Below are positions 33,659 through 44,084 of a stretch of 64,000 nt of DNA, piece after piece; positions within the stretch are counted from its first letter, which is position 1, and each line of letters starts with the position of its first letter. A model generated the notes under the pieces. The model was given only the letters and a program-made list of their open reading frames with translations, made no database searches and was not told where the DNA came from. Origin of the DNA: Roseomonas sp. (GTDB lineage Bacteria; Pseudomonadota; Alphaproteobacteria; Acetobacterales; Acetobacteraceae); NCBI GenBank assembly GCA_020249775.1, contig JADCFA010000021.1, forward strand, positions 124,001 to 188,000, given 5' to 3'. Both the position numbers and the translations under genes were made by a program.

Positions 33659-35248
33659 ATGCGAAAGCTGTTATGGGCGACCGCGCTGGCCTGCGGGCTG
33701 GCGCTTGGCGGAGCAAATGCGGATGCGCGAACGGTGCGCTGGGCTGCCTCGGGCGACCCCAATACGCTCGACCCACATAGCCAGAATGTCGGCACCGTCA
33801 CCATGGTGCTGCAACAGGTCTATGACATGCTGATCAGCCGCACGCAGGAATTGGGCCTTGCACCTGGCCTCGCCACGCGCTGGGAACAGCAGGAGCCCAA
33901 TCGCTGGCGCTTCTGGCTGCGCGATGGCGTGAAATTCCATGAGGGTGAGGCCTTCACCGCCGATGATGTGGTGTTCAGCGTGACACGCGCCTTGGCGCCG
34001 ACCTCCAATTACGGGATTTTCGTGGATACGGTGGAACGCGCGGTGCAGGTGGAACCGCTGGTGGTGGATATCTTCACCAAGCTGCCGGACCCGATCCTGC
34101 CCAATAAGATCGCATCCGTCTTCATGATGTCGCGCAGCTGGTCCGAAAGGAACAATGCTGCGCGGCCGCAGAATACCCGCCAGCGGGAAGAAATGCACAC
34201 GGTCCGCAACACGAACGGCACCGGCGCCTTCCGCCTGACAGCGCGCGAAGCCGATGTGCGCACCGTGATGACCCGCAATAATGATTGGTGGGGCTGGAAG
34301 GAAGACAGCAGCCGGGACGCGAATGTCACGGAAATCATCTTCCGCCCCATCGCGTCCGATGCGACCCGCATCGCGGCCCTGCTGTCGGGTGAGGTTGATT
34401 TCGTGCTCGACCCACCCTTGCAGGATTTGAACCGGCTGCGTCAGGCGCAGAATATCCGCGTGCTGGAAGGCCCGGAAGTGCGCACCATCTTCCTGGCGAT
34501 GGATGTGTTCCGCGATGAATTGCTCTATTCCGATGTGAAGGGGCGCAATCCGATGAAGGATTTGCGCGTGCGTCAGGCGCTGTATCACGCGATTGACATC
34601 CAGGCGATCCACCGCACCACCATGCGCGGCCAATCCGTGGTGACGGGCACCTTCTTCCCTTCCCAGGTGAATGGCTATGTGAAGGAAGAGGATGTGCGCC
34701 TGCCTTACGATCCGGCGCGCGCACGCGCCCTGCTGACCGAAGCGGGTTTCCCGAATGGCTTTGAGATCACGCTGGATTGCCCCAATAATCGCTACATCAA
34801 TGATGAGCAGATCTGTCAGGCGATTGTGGCGATGTGGGCGCGGATTGGCATTCGCGCCAGGCTGAATGCCATGCCGCTGGCGCCCTTCTTTGCCAAGATC
34901 CAGCGCGATGACACTTCAATCTATCTGCTGGGCTGGGGTGTGCCGACCTTGGATGCGCTGTATTCCTTCCAATCCCTTGTCGCCACCCGCAATGGCGCGC
35001 AGGGCGATGGCATCTGGAATTACGGGCGCTATTCCAACCCGCGCATGGATGCGCTGATTGAGCGGATGAAGACCCAATCCGGCGATGCGCGCAATGAGGC
35101 GATCCGTGAGGCGCTGCGGATTTACCGCGAAGATGTGCCGCATATTCCGCTGCACCATCAGATGATCCCCTGGGCGATGCGGTCCAACCTCACCATTCCG
35201 CATATGGCCAATAACCAGCCCTATTTCCGCTGGGCCAAGATGAACTGA
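33659..35248 (+). CDS. Peptide/nickel-type ABC transporter substrate-binding protein (family 5)
   Basis: The 529-residue protein begins with a Sec signal peptide (LLWATALACGLALGGANA, cleavage near ADA-R). It is followed by a solute-binding family 5 domain with SGDPNTLDPHSQN near the start of the mature part, and ends in a conserved IPLHHQMIPWAMRSN-type segment. This is the DppA/OppA fold, which binds di- or oligopeptides and related compounds. The ATG at 33659 has a GGGAG box upstream. Four transporter genes (two permeases, two ATPases) follow. Confidence 0.9.
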   Translation: MRKLLWATALACGLALGGANADARTVRWAASGDPNTLDPHSQNVGTVTMVLQQVYDMLISRTQELGLAPGLATRWEQQEPNRWRFWLRDGVKFHEGEAFTADDVVFSVTRALAPTSNYGIFVDTVERAVQVEPLVVDIFTKLPDPILPNKIASVFMMSRSWSERNNAARPQNTRQREEMHTVRNTNGTGAFRLTAREADVRTVMTRNNDWWGWKEDSSRDANVTEIIFRPIASDATRIAALLSGEVDFVLDPPLQDLNRLRQAQNIRVLEGPEVRTIFLAMDVFRDELLYSDVKGRNPMKDLRVRQALYHAIDIQAIHRTTMRGQSVVTGTFFPSQVNGYVKEEDVRLPYDPARARALLTEAGFPNGFEITLDCPNNRYINDEQICQAIVAMWARIGIRARLNAMPLAPFFAKIQRDDTSIYLLGWGVPTLDALYSFQSLVATRNGAQGDGIWNYGRYSNPRMDALIERMKTQSGDARNEAIREALRIYREDVPHIPLHHQMIPWAMRSNLTIPHMANNQPYFRWAKMN

Positions 35249-35255
35249 TCCCCTG

Positions 35256-35282
35256 GCGCGGCGGGTCCCAAGCCCGCCGCGC
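35256..35282 (+). terminator. Hairpin between SBP and permease genes
   Basis: A perfect 10-bp GC stem with a 7-nt loop lies 7 nt after the SBP stop, and TTTTG follows 10 nt later. It probably attenuates transcription into the permease genes. Confidence 0.6.
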
Positions 35283-35301
35283 TTGGAGATTTTGTGTGGT
35301 C

Positions 35302-35345
35302 GCATTTCCGAGTCGCCAAGTGATTCCACTTGGCTTGAAAATGCT
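35302..35345. repeat. Interspersed inverted repeat with ATTC loop, best-preserved copy
   Basis: GCCAAGTG (35315–35322) and CACTTGGC (35327–35334) enclose ATTC. The outer halves are GCATTT and AAATGC, partly palindromic. It lies in the SBP–permease gap. Confidence 0.8.
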
Positions 35346-35362
35346 TACTGGAGTACCCCCCT

Positions 35363-36346
35363 TTGTTCGCCTTCATCATCTCCCGCATCTTGCAGGCCCT
35401 GCCTGTGATGCTGACAGTTGCGCTGATTTCCTTCGCCATGTTTGCCTATGTGGGCGATCCGGTGGCGATCATGCTTGGGCAGGATTTCACCGAGGCGCAG
35501 CGCCAGGCGCTGGTGAAGGATCTGGGGCTGGATCAGCCCTTCTGGGTGCAATTCGCGACCTTCCTGGGCAATGCGGTGCAGGGCGAATTCGGCCTTTCCT
35601 ATCGCCTGTCACGGCCCGTGGCGGATTTGATCGCGGAACGCGCGCCGGCGACGTTGGAACTGGCCCTCACCGCAGCCATTCTCGCCCTGCTGATTGGCGT
35701 GCCTTTGGGGGTTTATACCGGGCTTTATCGCAATTCCTGGCTGTCGCGCTTTTTCCTGACCTTCAGCCTGGTCGGCGTTTCCCTACCCACCTTTCTGATC
35801 GGTATTTTGCTGATTTTGGTTTTTGCGGTCTGGCTTGGGGTGCTGCCTTCCTTCGGGCGGGGCGATACGGTGAAGCTCGGCTGGTGGTCCACGGGTTTCC
35901 TGACCTGGACAGGGATCAAGGCGCTGGTGCTGCCTTCCATCACGCTCGGGCTGTTTCAGCTCACGCTTATCATGCGGCTGGTGCGGGCTGAGATGCTGGA
36001 AGTGCTGCGCGCGGATTACATCAAATTCGCCCGCGCGCGGGGCTTGCCCAATCGGGCGGTGCATTTCGGCCATGCGCTGAAGAATACGCTGGTGCCGGTG
36101 ATCACTATTGTCGGGCTGCAATTGGGGGCGATCATTGCCTTCGCGATCGTGACTGAGACCGTGTTTCAATGGCCGGGGATGGGCTTGCTGTTCATTCAAT
36201 CCGTCAACCAGGCGGATATTCCGGTGATGGCGGCCTATCTGCTGCTGATCTCAGCGCTTTTCGTTACCATCAATCTGATTGTTGACCTGCTTTATTACGC
36301 GGTGGACCCCAGGCTCCGCATTGGCCGCGGGCAGGGGGCGCATTGA
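35363..36346 (+). CDS. ABC transporter permease, DppB-like
   Basis: The 327-residue protein has six predicted helices and the binding-protein-dependent permease EAA loop toward the C-terminus (ARARGLPNRAVHFGHALKNT). It starts at a TTG at 35363 with GGAG upstream. It forms the membrane pore with the downstream DppC-like permease. It overlaps the next gene's possible TTG start. Confidence 0.88.
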   Translation: MFAFIISRILQALPVMLTVALISFAMFAYVGDPVAIMLGQDFTEAQRQALVKDLGLDQPFWVQFATFLGNAVQGEFGLSYRLSRPVADLIAERAPATLELALTAAILALLIGVPLGVYTGLYRNSWLSRFFLTFSLVGVSLPTFLIGILLILVFAVWLGVLPSFGRGDTVKLGWWSTGFLTWTGIKALVLPSITLGLFQLTLIMRLVRAEMLEVLRADYIKFARARGLPNRAVHFGHALKNTLVPVITIVGLQLGAIIAFAIVTETVFQWPGMGLLFIQSVNQADIPVMAAYLLLISALFVTINLIVDLLYYAVDPRLRIGRGQGAH

Positions 36347-36348
36347 TC

Positions 36349-37263
36349 ATGGCTGCAACGCTGCGCCGGTTTTTCGACAGTGATTTGTGGTGGTCCTTCA
36401 CGCGGTCCCCCATCACCATGCTTTCCGCCGTGGTGGCGCTGATCTGCATCTTGGGTGCGCTTTTTGCGCCCTGGCTCGCGCCGCATAACCCGTTTGACCT
36501 GGCGTCACTCAATCTGCTCGATGCCTTCAAGCCGCCTTCCTGGACCGAGGAGGGGGAGCGCGCCTATCTGCTCGGCACCGATGATCAGGGGCGCGATGTG
36601 CTTTCCGCCATCATGTATGGCGCGCGGGTTTCGCTGCTGGTCGGGCTTTCCGCAACGCTATTTGCGACCACGCTTGGGGTGACCCTTGGGCTGCTCGCCG
36701 GCTATCTCGGCGGCAAGCTGGATGCGCTGCTGATGCGCATTTGCGATGTGCAGCTGACCTTTCCTTCCATCCTGGTGGCGCTTTTGATTGATGGTGTGGT
36801 GCGCGCTGCCCTGCCGCGCGACGTGCATGACAAGATCGCGCTGTTTGTGGTGATTTTCGCGATTGGCATCAGCGAATGGCCGAAATTCGCCCGCACCGTG
36901 CGCGGTTCCACCATGGTGGAACGCAACAAGGAATATGTGCAGGCGGCGCGCGTGATCGGTGTTTCGCCGCCGCGCATCATGCTCTCCCACGTGCTGCCCA
37001 ATGTCATGGGGCCGGTCCTGGTGATCGCGACGCTCAATCTTGGGTTGGCAATATTGTCTGAGGCAACGCTTTCCTTCCTCGGTGTCGGCGTGCCGGCAAC
37101 GCAACCTTCACTCGGCACGTTGATCCGCATTGGCAATGACTTCCTGTTCAGCGGTGAATGGTGGATTACGATCTTCCCTGGCATTGCGCTGATTGCCATG
37201 GTGCTTTCCGTCAATCTTCTGGGCGATTGGCTGCGCGACGCCCTCAATCCGAAGCTTCGCTAA
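36349..37263 (+). CDS. ABC transporter permease, DppC-like
   Basis: The 304-residue second permease shows a first helix (residues 18–40) and the EAA loop (QAARVIGVSPPRIMLSHVLPN). The ATG at 36349 is preferred to a TTG at 36343. Its TAA overlaps the next ATG by one base. It pairs with the DppB-like protein. Confidence 0.88.
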   Translation: MAATLRRFFDSDLWWSFTRSPITMLSAVVALICILGALFAPWLAPHNPFDLASLNLLDAFKPPSWTEEGERAYLLGTDDQGRDVLSAIMYGARVSLLVGLSATLFATTLGVTLGLLAGYLGGKLDALLMRICDVQLTFPSILVALLIDGVVRAALPRDVHDKIALFVVIFAIGISEWPKFARTVRGSTMVERNKEYVQAARVIGVSPPRIMLSHVLPNVMGPVLVIATLNLGLAILSEATLSFLGVGVPATQPSLGTLIRIGNDFLFSGEWWITIFPGIALIAMVLSVNLLGDWLRDALNPKLR

Positions 37264-38255
37264 TGTCTGGCCAGAACCCCCTGCTTGAAGTGCGCCATCT
37301 GCGCGTGGAATTCCCGACGCGGCGCGGGACGCTGGTGGCACTTGATGATGTGTCCTTCACGATTTCCGCCGGCGAAGTGCTGGGCGTGGTTGGTGAATCA
37401 GGTGCCGGCAAATCCATGACCGGTGCGGCGATCATCGGGCTTTTGGAGCCACCGGGGCGAATCGCCGGCGGCGAAATCCGCCTGGATGGCAAGCGGATAG
37501 ACAATCTGCGTTATGAGGATATGCGCCGCATCCGCGGCAAGGATATCGGCGCGATTTTCCAGGACCCGCTGACCACGCTCAATCCGCTCTACACGGTGGG
37601 TCGGCAACTGGCCGAGACCATGACAACGCATTTGCCGATCACCCCGGCTGACGCGCGCAAGCGTGCCATTGGCTGGCTTGATCTGGTGGGTATTCCGGCC
37701 GCCGCCCAGCGGATTGATTCCTACCCGCATGAATTCTCAGGCGGCATGCGCCAGCGCGTGGTGATTGCGCTGGCGCTGTGTGCGGAACCGCGTCTGATTG
37801 TCGCGGATGAACCGACCACGGCCTTGGATGTCTCGATCCAGGCGCAGATCATCGCATTGCTGAAATCGCTCGCGCGCGAAAAGGGCACGGCGATGATGCT
37901 GGTGACGCATGATATGGGCGTGATTGCGGAAACCGCGGATCGTGTCGCGGTGATGTATGCCGGGCGCGTTGCGGAGATCGGTCCGGTGCGCAATGTGGTG
38001 AAGCAGGCAAGCCATCCCTATACGGTCGGGCTTATGGGCTCCATCCCGCCCTTGGATCGGCGCGTTGAGCGCCTGGCGCAGATTGATGGCGCCATGCCGC
38101 GGCTTTCCGCCATTCCGCAAGGCTGCGCCTATAATCCGCGCTGCCCCAAGGCCTTCGCGCGCTGTTCGCAGGATAGGCCGGATTTGCTGCCGGCGGGCGC
38201 GACGCAAGCCGCATGTTGGTTATATGCAGAAGGGGAGGGCGCCCATCATGGCTGA
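37263..38255 (+). CDS. ABC transporter ATP-binding protein, DppD-like
   Basis: The 330-residue ATPase has Walker A GESGAGKS, signature FSGGMRQR and Walker B LIVADEPTTALD. It has the OppD/DppD C-terminal extension with clustered Cys (CAYNPRCPKAFARC), a motif which in this group can bind an iron-sulfur cluster. It shares an 8-nt overlap with the DppF-like gene. Confidence 0.9.
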   Translation: MSGQNPLLEVRHLRVEFPTRRGTLVALDDVSFTISAGEVLGVVGESGAGKSMTGAAIIGLLEPPGRIAGGEIRLDGKRIDNLRYEDMRRIRGKDIGAIFQDPLTTLNPLYTVGRQLAETMTTHLPITPADARKRAIGWLDLVGIPAAAQRIDSYPHEFSGGMRQRVVIALALCAEPRLIVADEPTTALDVSIQAQIIALLKSLAREKGTAMMLVTHDMGVIAETADRVAVMYAGRVAEIGPVRNVVKQASHPYTVGLMGSIPPLDRRVERLAQIDGAMPRLSAIPQGCAYNPRCPKAFARCSQDRPDLLPAGATQAACWLYAEGEGAHHG

Positions 38256-39243
38256 GACCCCCATGCTCGAACTCCGTGATGCCGCGCGGTATTTCGATGT
38301 CTCCCGCCCTGCCTTGCAGCGTCTGATCGCCGGTGAAGGCAAGCGCATCCTGCGCGCGGTGGATGGCGTGAATCTGTCTGTCCCCAAAGGCACCACTCTG
38401 TCGCTGGTGGGTGAATCAGGCTGCGGCAAATCCACCGTCGCGCGGCTTGCAGTTGGGCTTTATCGGCCAAGCGGCGGTCAGGTGATATTTGATGGGCGAG
38501 ACCTGGCGGAAGCCCGCGCCGCATCCGATCAGCGCCGCCGGATGCAGATGATTTTCCAGGACCCCTATGCCTCGCTCAATCCGCGTTGGCGTGTGCGCGA
38601 CATTGTGGCTGAGCCTATTCGTGCCTTCGGTTTGCTGCCCAATCGCGCGGCGGAAGAAGCCCGCGTTGCGGAATTGCTGACGCAGGTGGGCCTATCGCCG
38701 CTGGATGGTCACAAATTCCCGCATGAATTCTCAGGCGGGCAGCGCCAGCGCATTTCAATCGCCCGCGCCTTGTCATCCAATCCTGAATTTCTGGTCTGCG
38801 ATGAACCGACATCCGCGCTTGATGTTTCGGTGCAGGCGCAAATTCTGAACCTGATGAAGGAATTGCAGTCCCGCATGGGGCTGACCTATTTGTTCATCAG
38901 CCATAACCTGGCCGTGGTGCGGCAGGTGAGTGATCGTATTGGTGTCATGTATCTGGGCCGCATCGCGGAGCTGGCGCCGGCGGAAAGCCTGTTTCGCCGC
39001 CCACGCCACCCCTATACCCGCGCGCTGATGGAAGCGATCCCGGACCTGGACATGACCGGGCGCACACGCATTCCGGTGGGCGGTGAGGTGCCGAGCCCAA
39101 TCAATCCACCCCCTGGCTGCGCCTTTCACCCGCGCTGCCCGCTTGCCGGGCCGCGTTGCAAGGCGGAACGGCCGGAATTGAAGCCGGCGGGGGATGCGAT
39201 GGTGGCCTGCCACGCCGTGGAAGAAGGGCGCGACGCGGCGTGA
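38248..39243 (+). CDS. ABC transporter ATP-binding protein, DppF-like
   Basis: The 331-residue ATPase has Walker A GESGCGKS, signature FSGGQRQRISIARAL, and Walker B FLVCDEPTSALD. It ends with the same C-terminal Cys-rich motif (CAFHPRCPLAGPRC) as its partner. It starts 8 nt before the DppD-like stop. Together the five genes form a complete peptide/nickel-type importer. Confidence 0.9.
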   Translation: MAETPMLELRDAARYFDVSRPALQRLIAGEGKRILRAVDGVNLSVPKGTTLSLVGESGCGKSTVARLAVGLYRPSGGQVIFDGRDLAEARAASDQRRRMQMIFQDPYASLNPRWRVRDIVAEPIRAFGLLPNRAAEEARVAELLTQVGLSPLDGHKFPHEFSGGQRQRISIARALSSNPEFLVCDEPTSALDVSVQAQILNLMKELQSRMGLTYLFISHNLAVVRQVSDRIGVMYLGRIAELAPAESLFRRPRHPYTRALMEAIPDLDMTGRTRIPVGGEVPSPINPPPGCAFHPRCPLAGPRCKAERPELKPAGDAMVACHAVEEGRDAA

Positions 39244-39245
39244 GG

Positions 39246-40484
39246 TTATAGCCAGCGCGGTTCTGGAACCGCTATGGCCAAGCGTCCCGAGAATCCCGCA
39301 GCGCGCAATTGGGCAGAGATTTCATCGGCCAGATTCCACGGCAGGATCAGAATGACATCCGGCGCCATGGCAAGCAGGGCTTCGGGTGAGACGATCGGGA
39401 TCACGCTGCCCGGCAAAACCCGGTTCTGCTTGGCCGGGTTGCGATCCGCGACCGCGATGAAATCCGCCGCCGTGACGCCTGCGGCATTGAGGAAGGTATT
39501 GCCCTTGGCCGCCGCGCCATAAGCGCCAAGTTTCAACCCCTCAGCGTGGCATTGCGCCAGCCAATCCTTGAACGCGGCCAGCACCGCCGCGACGCGGGCA
39601 TTGAAACCTTCATAGAAGGCATCGCCCGCAATCCCGCGTGCGGCTTCCTCGGCACGCATAGCAATAACCCCGGGCATATCGGCGCGCGCGCCATCGGCAG
39701 TCGCGAAATAGCGGAGACTGCCGCCATGGGTTGCAAGTTTTTCCACATCAAACACGCGCAAGCCCTGCGCGCGGAGCAAATGCTCCACCGCATAAAGCGA
39801 CCAATAGGCGTAGTGTTCGTGATAGATCGTATCGAATTGCACCCCATCCACGAAGGACAGCAGATGCGGTGCTTCGATGGTGACGACACCGCGCGGGCCG
39901 GCGAGATGCGCAAGCCCCGCAGCAAAATCCACCACATCCGGCACATGCGCCAGCACATTATTGGCAATCACCAGATCGGCATGGCCGCGCCGCGCCACGA
40001 TATCGCGCGCTGTGTCACGGCCAAAGAAGCGCACTTCCGTCGGCACGCCGGCGGCCACCGCAGACGCCGCGACATTGGCCGCAGGTTCCACACCCAGGCA
40101 GGGAATACCGGCGGCGACGAAATTCCTCAGCAGATAGCCATCATTGCTCGCGATTTCGACCACAAAGCTCTGCGCGCCAAGCGAAAGGCGTTCACGCATT
40201 GCGCTTGCATAACGCGCGGCGTGTTGAAGCCAGCTTTCCGAAAACGATGAGAAATAGGCGTAATCGGTGAAGATCGCCTCTGCCTCCACCACATGATCCA
40301 ATTGCACCATACGGCAGGTGCCGCAGACCACGGCAGCGAGCGGGTAGCGCGGCAGTGGCGCGGCGCCAGGCAAAGGATAATCATTGGCAAGCGGTGTTGC
40401 GCCCAGATCGCAGAACATGGCGCTGATCGCACCACCGCAGGCGCGGCAGGCAGTGATGGGGCGGCAAAGCGCATCAGCATTCAT
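39246..40484 (-). CDS. NDP-deoxysugar C-methyltransferase-like, SAM-dependent
   Basis: The 412-residue protein has an N-terminal zinc-binding domain (CRACGG and CGTCRM), a central SAM-binding Rossmann domain (VEIASNDGYLLRNF) and a C-terminal domain. This is the layout of sugar C-methyltransferases such as those of the TylC3 group. It overlaps rfbG by 4 nt (ATGA). With rfbF and rfbG it should methylate a CDP-4-keto-6-deoxysugar to a branched sugar. Position of methylation is not known. Confidence 0.8.
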   Translation of the reverse strand: MNADALCRPITACRACGGAISAMFCDLGATPLANDYPLPGAAPLPRYPLAAVVCGTCRMVQLDHVVEAEAIFTDYAYFSSFSESWLQHAARYASAMRERLSLGAQSFVVEIASNDGYLLRNFVAAGIPCLGVEPAANVAASAVAAGVPTEVRFFGRDTARDIVARRGHADLVIANNVLAHVPDVVDFAAGLAHLAGPRGVVTIEAPHLLSFVDGVQFDTIYHEHYAYWSLYAVEHLLRAQGLRVFDVEKLATHGGSLRYFATADGARADMPGVIAMRAEEAARGIAGDAFYEGFNARVAAVLAAFKDWLAQCHAEGLKLGAYGAAAKGNTFLNAAGVTAADFIAVADRNPAKQNRVLPGSVIPIVSPEALLAMAPDVILILPWNLADEISAQLRAAGFSGRLAIAVPEPRWL

Positions 40485-41521
40485 GGCGAAACTGCATCCT
40501 CAATCTCAGCAAGGGCTAGCGCGCGGCCATCCGCACCACCGCGCCAGGCTTCATACCAGCGGGCGGTGGCGGCAATGGCGCTGGCCGCATCATGGCGCGG
40601 TGCCCAGTTCAGGCTTTGCATGGCAAAGCCACTGTCCAAAGCCAGGCGCTGCGCTTCTTCCATGGGAGGCGCGGGTGCTGCTTCCCAGGCAATCGGCGCA
40701 CCGGCCGCCGCGCCATAAAGTTCAAGCACGCGCCGGACAGAAATCTCCGCATCGCGCGGGCCGAAATTGAGCGCTTGCGGCGCGGCGCCTGCCCAAAGCG
40801 CTTCGGCATGCAGCAAATAGCCGCGCAATACATCCAGCACATGCTGGAAGGGGCGCGTGGCATCGGGGCGGCGGATCACCAGCGTTTCACCCGCGATGCG
40901 CGCGCGCACCAGATCAGGGATCAGCCGTTCCGCGCCAAAATCACCCCCGCCGATCACATTGCCGGCGCGGGCAGTCGCCATACTGCCAATCTCAGCGCCG
41001 AAACTCGCGCGCCAGGACGCGACCGCGATTTCGCAAGCCGCCTTGGAAGCACTATAGGGATCATGCCCGCCGAGCGGATCATCTTCGCGGAAGGCCCGGC
41101 CCTGATTGTCGTTGCGATAGACCTTGTCGCTGGTGATCATCAGCGCGGCTTTGGCGCCGGCACCGCGCAGCGCCTGCATCAGATTGATGGTGCCGGTGAC
41201 ATTGCTGGCGAAAGTGCCTTCAGGGTCACGATAGCCGCGCCCGACCAGGGCTTGGGCTGCAAGGTGCAGCACAATCTCGGGCTGCGCCGCCTGCACCGCC
41301 GCCTGCACCGCCGCCGCATCGCGCAAATCCCCGATGCGTGAGGCTATAGCGGGCCGCAAGGCGACAAAGGCGGAAGGCCCCGCCTCCGGCGCCAGGGCGA
41401 AGCCAGTCACTTCAGCGCCGAGCCTTTCCAGCAGCAGCGCGAGCCACGCGCCCTTGAAGCCTGTATGGCCGGTCAGCAGCACGCGCTTGCCGCGCCAGAA
41501 ATCAACGGAAGGCTGGCGCAT
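40481..41521 (-). CDS. rfbG: CDP-glucose 4,6-dehydratase
   Basis: The 346-residue short-chain dehydrogenase has NAD-binding TGHTGFKGAWLALLLERLG, catalytic Tyr-Lys in YSASKAA and the RAGNVIGGGDF segment, characteristic of RfbG. It removes water from CDP-glucose to give CDP-4-keto-6-deoxyglucose. The ATG at 41521 overlaps the rfbF stop by 1 nt, giving tight coupling. Confidence 0.92.
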   Translation of the reverse strand: MRQPSVDFWRGKRVLLTGHTGFKGAWLALLLERLGAEVTGFALAPEAGPSAFVALRPAIASRIGDLRDAAAVQAAVQAAQPEIVLHLAAQALVGRGYRDPEGTFASNVTGTINLMQALRGAGAKAALMITSDKVYRNDNQGRAFREDDPLGGHDPYSASKAACEIAVASWRASFGAEIGSMATARAGNVIGGGDFGAERLIPDLVRARIAGETLVIRRPDATRPFQHVLDVLRGYLLHAEALWAGAAPQALNFGPRDAEISVRRVLELYGAAAGAPIAWEAAPAPPMEEAQRLALDSGFAMQSLNWAPRHDAASAIAATARWYEAWRGGADGRALALAEIEDAVSP

Positions 41522-42297
41522 TACCATTGTTTCCAGGGCGCTTTGCCGTCCTGCCAAAGCCCTTCCAGCACATCACGATCGCGCGGCGTATCCATCGGGT
41601 GCCAGAAGCCGCGATGGTCAAAGGCGCGCAGTTGATCATCCGCCGCAAGGCCGCGCAATGGCGCCTGTTCCCAGACGCAATCATCGCCATCAATCCGGTC
41701 CAGCACGCGCGGCGAGAGAACGAAAAACCCGCCATTGATGGTGGCACCATCGCCGGGTGGTTTTTCGGTGAAGGCGCGCACGCTTTCGCCCACCCGTTCC
41801 AAAGCCCCAAAGCGCCCGGGCGGCACCACGGCGGTCACGGTGGCATCGCGGCCATGGGCGCGGTGAAAGGCAACAAGCGCACCGATATCCACATCGGAAA
41901 CGCCATCGCCATAGGTCAGGCAAAAGCCTTCCTCTTCGCGGAGATAGGGCGCCACCCGACCAAGGCGACCGCCGGTTTGTGTATCCTCACCGGTATCCAC
42001 CAAGGTCACGCGCCAATCCTCGGTGGGTGGGGTCAGCCAGGTCGCGATACCGGTTGCAAGGTCAAGCGTCAGATCCGATGAATGGGAGCGGTAGTTCAGG
42101 AAATATTCCTTGATCTGCTGGCCCTTATAGCCAAGGCAAATCACAAAATCCCTGATGCCATGTGCGGCATAGGATTTCATGATGTGCCACAGGATCGGGC
42201 GCCCGCCGATTTCCACCATGGGCTTGGGGCGAAGCTGGGTTTCCGCGCCAAGCCTGGTGCCGCGCCCCCCGGCCAGAATGACGGCTTTTCTGATCAT
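41521..42297 (-). CDS. rfbF: Glucose-1-phosphate cytidylyltransferase
   Basis: The 258-residue nucleotidyltransferase starts KAVILAGGRGTRLGAET and has PMVEIGGRPILWHIM. Both are conserved in RfbF. It forms CDP-glucose from CTP and glucose-1-phosphate, the substrate of rfbG. It is the first gene of the rfbF–rfbG–methyltransferase operon, and the stretch upstream (42298–42360) is AT-richer, consistent with a promoter. Confidence 0.92.
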   Translation of the reverse strand: MIRKAVILAGGRGTRLGAETQLRPKPMVEIGGRPILWHIMKSYAAHGIRDFVICLGYKGQQIKEYFLNYRSHSSDLTLDLATGIATWLTPPTEDWRVTLVDTGEDTQTGGRLGRVAPYLREEEGFCLTYGDGVSDVDIGALVAFHRAHGRDATVTAVVPPGRFGALERVGESVRAFTEKPPGDGATINGGFFVLSPRVLDRIDGDDCVWEQAPLRGLAADDQLRAFDHRGFWHPMDTPRDRDVLEGLWQDGKAPWKQW

Positions 42298-42360
42298 GAA
42301 TACCCCAGAATATGAACCAAAAGCTTATAACAAGCGATGCGGTAAAGCTTGGTAAACGGA

Positions 42361-44046
<1,686 letters not shown>

Positions 44047-44084
44047 CTAGCTTGGCGCCACCATCCGGCACCGCACAAGGTCCA

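Noticed and set aside
42298-42360. Promoter for rfbF with TATAAG box
   Set aside because: The -10-like hexamer has no -35 at 16–18 nt; the region is AT-rich but evidence was too weak to list.
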